Source: Candidatus Zixiibacteriota bacterium (GTDB taxonomy: Bacteria > Zixibacteria > MSB-5A5 > GN15 > FEB-12). Taken from it: a DNA stretch of 64,000 nt. Made by a program: the position numbers and the translations under genes. Below are positions 61,689 to 64,000 of the stretch, piece after piece (the stretch's first letter is position 1; each line of letters begins with the position of its first letter). The stretch is from NCBI GenBank assembly GCA_028289585.1, contig JANQPI010000026.1:124001-188000 (forward strand), read 5' to 3'. The notes beneath the pieces were generated by a model. That model saw nothing but the letters and a program-made list of their open reading frames with translations, did not search any database and was not told the origin of the DNA.

Positions 61689-61762
61689 CGGTACGCGCTC
61701 CTTACTGGAACGCACACGGCGGCTAAGGCGTCCCCGTAATAGAGGATTCGAGATATGCGCAT
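61685..61762 (-). pseudogene. Deletion-collapsed fourth dockerin paralog, or a 25-codon leader ORF
   Basis: A short frame MRISRILYYGDALAAVCV... with an excellent ribosome site GGAGGGG before ATG 61762. The second half of the DNA matches the 3' end of the dockerin genes: CCGCCGTGT followed closely by TAA and GGAG, as at the end of paralog 2. This is most simply a gene whose middle was deleted, joining its first codons to its last, shifted in frame. The stop overlaps the ATG of paralog 3 as ATGA. It may now act as a translated leader. Confidence 0.5.
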
Positions 61763-62099
61763 GAAGCCCCTCCGTTGACTGACGGCCCGATTGGGCGAAT
61801 CGAGCCATGACAATACCCGTTTGGCGGCTCGAGACAGAGGCAAGGTACAAATCAAAGATATGTGGTCGCATAGTTTATGCAAGAACTGACAGTCGCTGTC
61901 GTTGTTAATTCTGTGCGAGCGCCATATTGGCAGCCCGCCTGCCATCTATCGCTGGGGCGCAACAAGTTAGCTGAACAAGCTTGGTTTGACCTGCCGTACT
62001 GGCAGCAACATTGTTGCCTGATAAGTAGTTACGGATGTTGTCGTGGTCAGGACTTGTGCTCGAAATCACGAGCGATTCCAACGGATTTCCGGAAACCTC
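61763..62099. other. Intergenic region with inverted repeats
   Basis: About 340 bases between the dockerin cluster and the groESL promoter without a supported gene. It carries TGGCAG-CCCGC-CTGCCA (61928-61944), CTGCC-GTACT-GGCAG (61991-62005) and GCAAC-N3-GTTGC (62005-62017), three small inverted repeats. It must also hold the minus-strand promoter for the dockerin genes, which I could not pinpoint. Confidence 0.4.
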
Positions 62100-62127
62100 T
62101 TGACAATAGACGCGTTTAAGCTACCAT
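62100..62127 (+). promoter_or_regulatory. Sigma70 promoter of groES-groEL
   Basis: Perfect -35 TTGACA (62100-62105), a 16-base spacer and TACCAT (62122-62127). The predicted start (about 62134) lies just before the CIRCE element, the classical arrangement for HrcA repression. Confidence 0.7.
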
Positions 62128-62137
62128 AGCGAGGCAG

Positions 62138-62164
62138 TTAGCAGTCACCGCTGGTGAGTGCTAA
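62138..62164 (+). promoter_or_regulatory. CIRCE element (HrcA operator)
   Basis: TTAGCAGTC-N9-GAGTGCTAA (62138-62146 and 62156-62164) matches the CIRCE consensus TTAGCACTC-N9-GAGTGCTAA with one mismatch in the left arm. It sits in the transcribed leader of groES-groEL, so HrcA should repress the operon without heat stress. hrcA is not in the window. Confidence 0.9.
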
Positions 62165-62194
62165 CAGGCTGGGCGCGAGCCCAAGCTCAGATAC

Positions 62195-62231
62195 AATTGA
62201 GGGAGGGGCGGCGAAACCGCCGCGCTCAATT
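62195..62231 (+). promoter_or_regulatory. Stem-loop in the groES 5' leader
   Basis: Outer arms AATTGAG / CTCAATT (62195-62201 and 62225-62231) with an inner stem GGCGG / CCGCC (62207-62211 and 62217-62221) around loop CGAAA. It lies 54 bases before the groES start, after CIRCE. It could stabilise the mRNA; a role is inferred from structure only. Confidence 0.5.
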
Positions 62232-62285
62232 ACACCACAGACACCCACAACACGAGGAGCACGACGCTCCCCAGGAGGTTCTCTC

Positions 62286-64000
<1,715 letters not shown>

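Overview
The window is a gene-dense bacterial chromosome segment, GC-rich by eye, with no sign of phage, transposon, CRISPR, tRNA or rRNA. The cell is Gram-negative: there is an LPS-transport ATPase (LptB), a TonB-dependent receptor, several lipobox lipoproteins and an M23 murein peptidase. The paired DUF4159/DUF4175 proteins, a DUF2723 membrane protein, large TPR proteins and secreted proteins with dockerin-like tails (GLPDLS..LID.LFITF..LP.C) suggest an uncultured lineage of the FCB superphylum. Candidatus Zixibacteria or a relative is my best guess; this is inference from gene content, not a phylogeny.

Layout. 1-4.9 kb: DUF502 membrane protein, a PTS EIIA-CBS fusion, a small exported protein, secD-secF. 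5-14.5 kb: DUF4159, DUF4175 and TPR proteins, a small membrane protein, DUF2723 protein. 14.5-21 kb: HTH-DUF2087 regulator, EamA transporter, a glycine/aspartate repeat protein, ATP-grasp enzyme, small membrane protein, RraB-like protein, short-chain dehydrogenase, a 46-residue ORF. 21-29.5 kb: M23 peptidase, ECF-like sigma factor, copper P-type ATPase, an OmpR-type two-component pair, gyrA. 29.5-35 kb: an operon of an unknown exported protein, an NtrY-like kinase and an NtrC-type sigma54 activator, divergent from a propeller lipoprotein. 35-39 kb: sugar nucleotidyltransferase, 4,6-dehydratase-like enzyme, TPR lipoprotein. 39-42 kb: lptB-rpoN-hpf. 42-47 kb: BtuF-like binding protein, EamA transporter and Nudix-like protein, divergent from a TonB receptor. 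47-51 kb: acyl-CoA dehydrogenase, enoyl-CoA hydratase, LysE transporter, two acetyltransferases. 51-58.5 kb: dnaE, two thioredoxin-fold proteins, a lipoprotein, an acetyltransferase, coaX. 58.5-61.8 kb: three tandem secreted dockerin-like paralogs flanked by two remnants of further copies. 62-64 kb: groES-groEL (groEL runs off the end) behind a CIRCE element.

Sigma54 (rpoN) and an intact GAFTGA-type activator are both present, and the activator's operon is separated from a divergent lipoprotein gene by a region with two identical-geometry palindromes. Many genes have Shine-Dalgarno sequences, but a distinct set has none. In that set a sigma70-like -10 hexamer lies only 5 to 10 bases before the start codon, which suggests leaderless or near-leaderless transcripts. 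Candidate novelty is concentrated in those start regions, the palindrome region at 33.6 kb, the repeat protein at 16-18 kb, and the decaying dockerin cluster with a deletion-collapsed copy at 61.7 kb.
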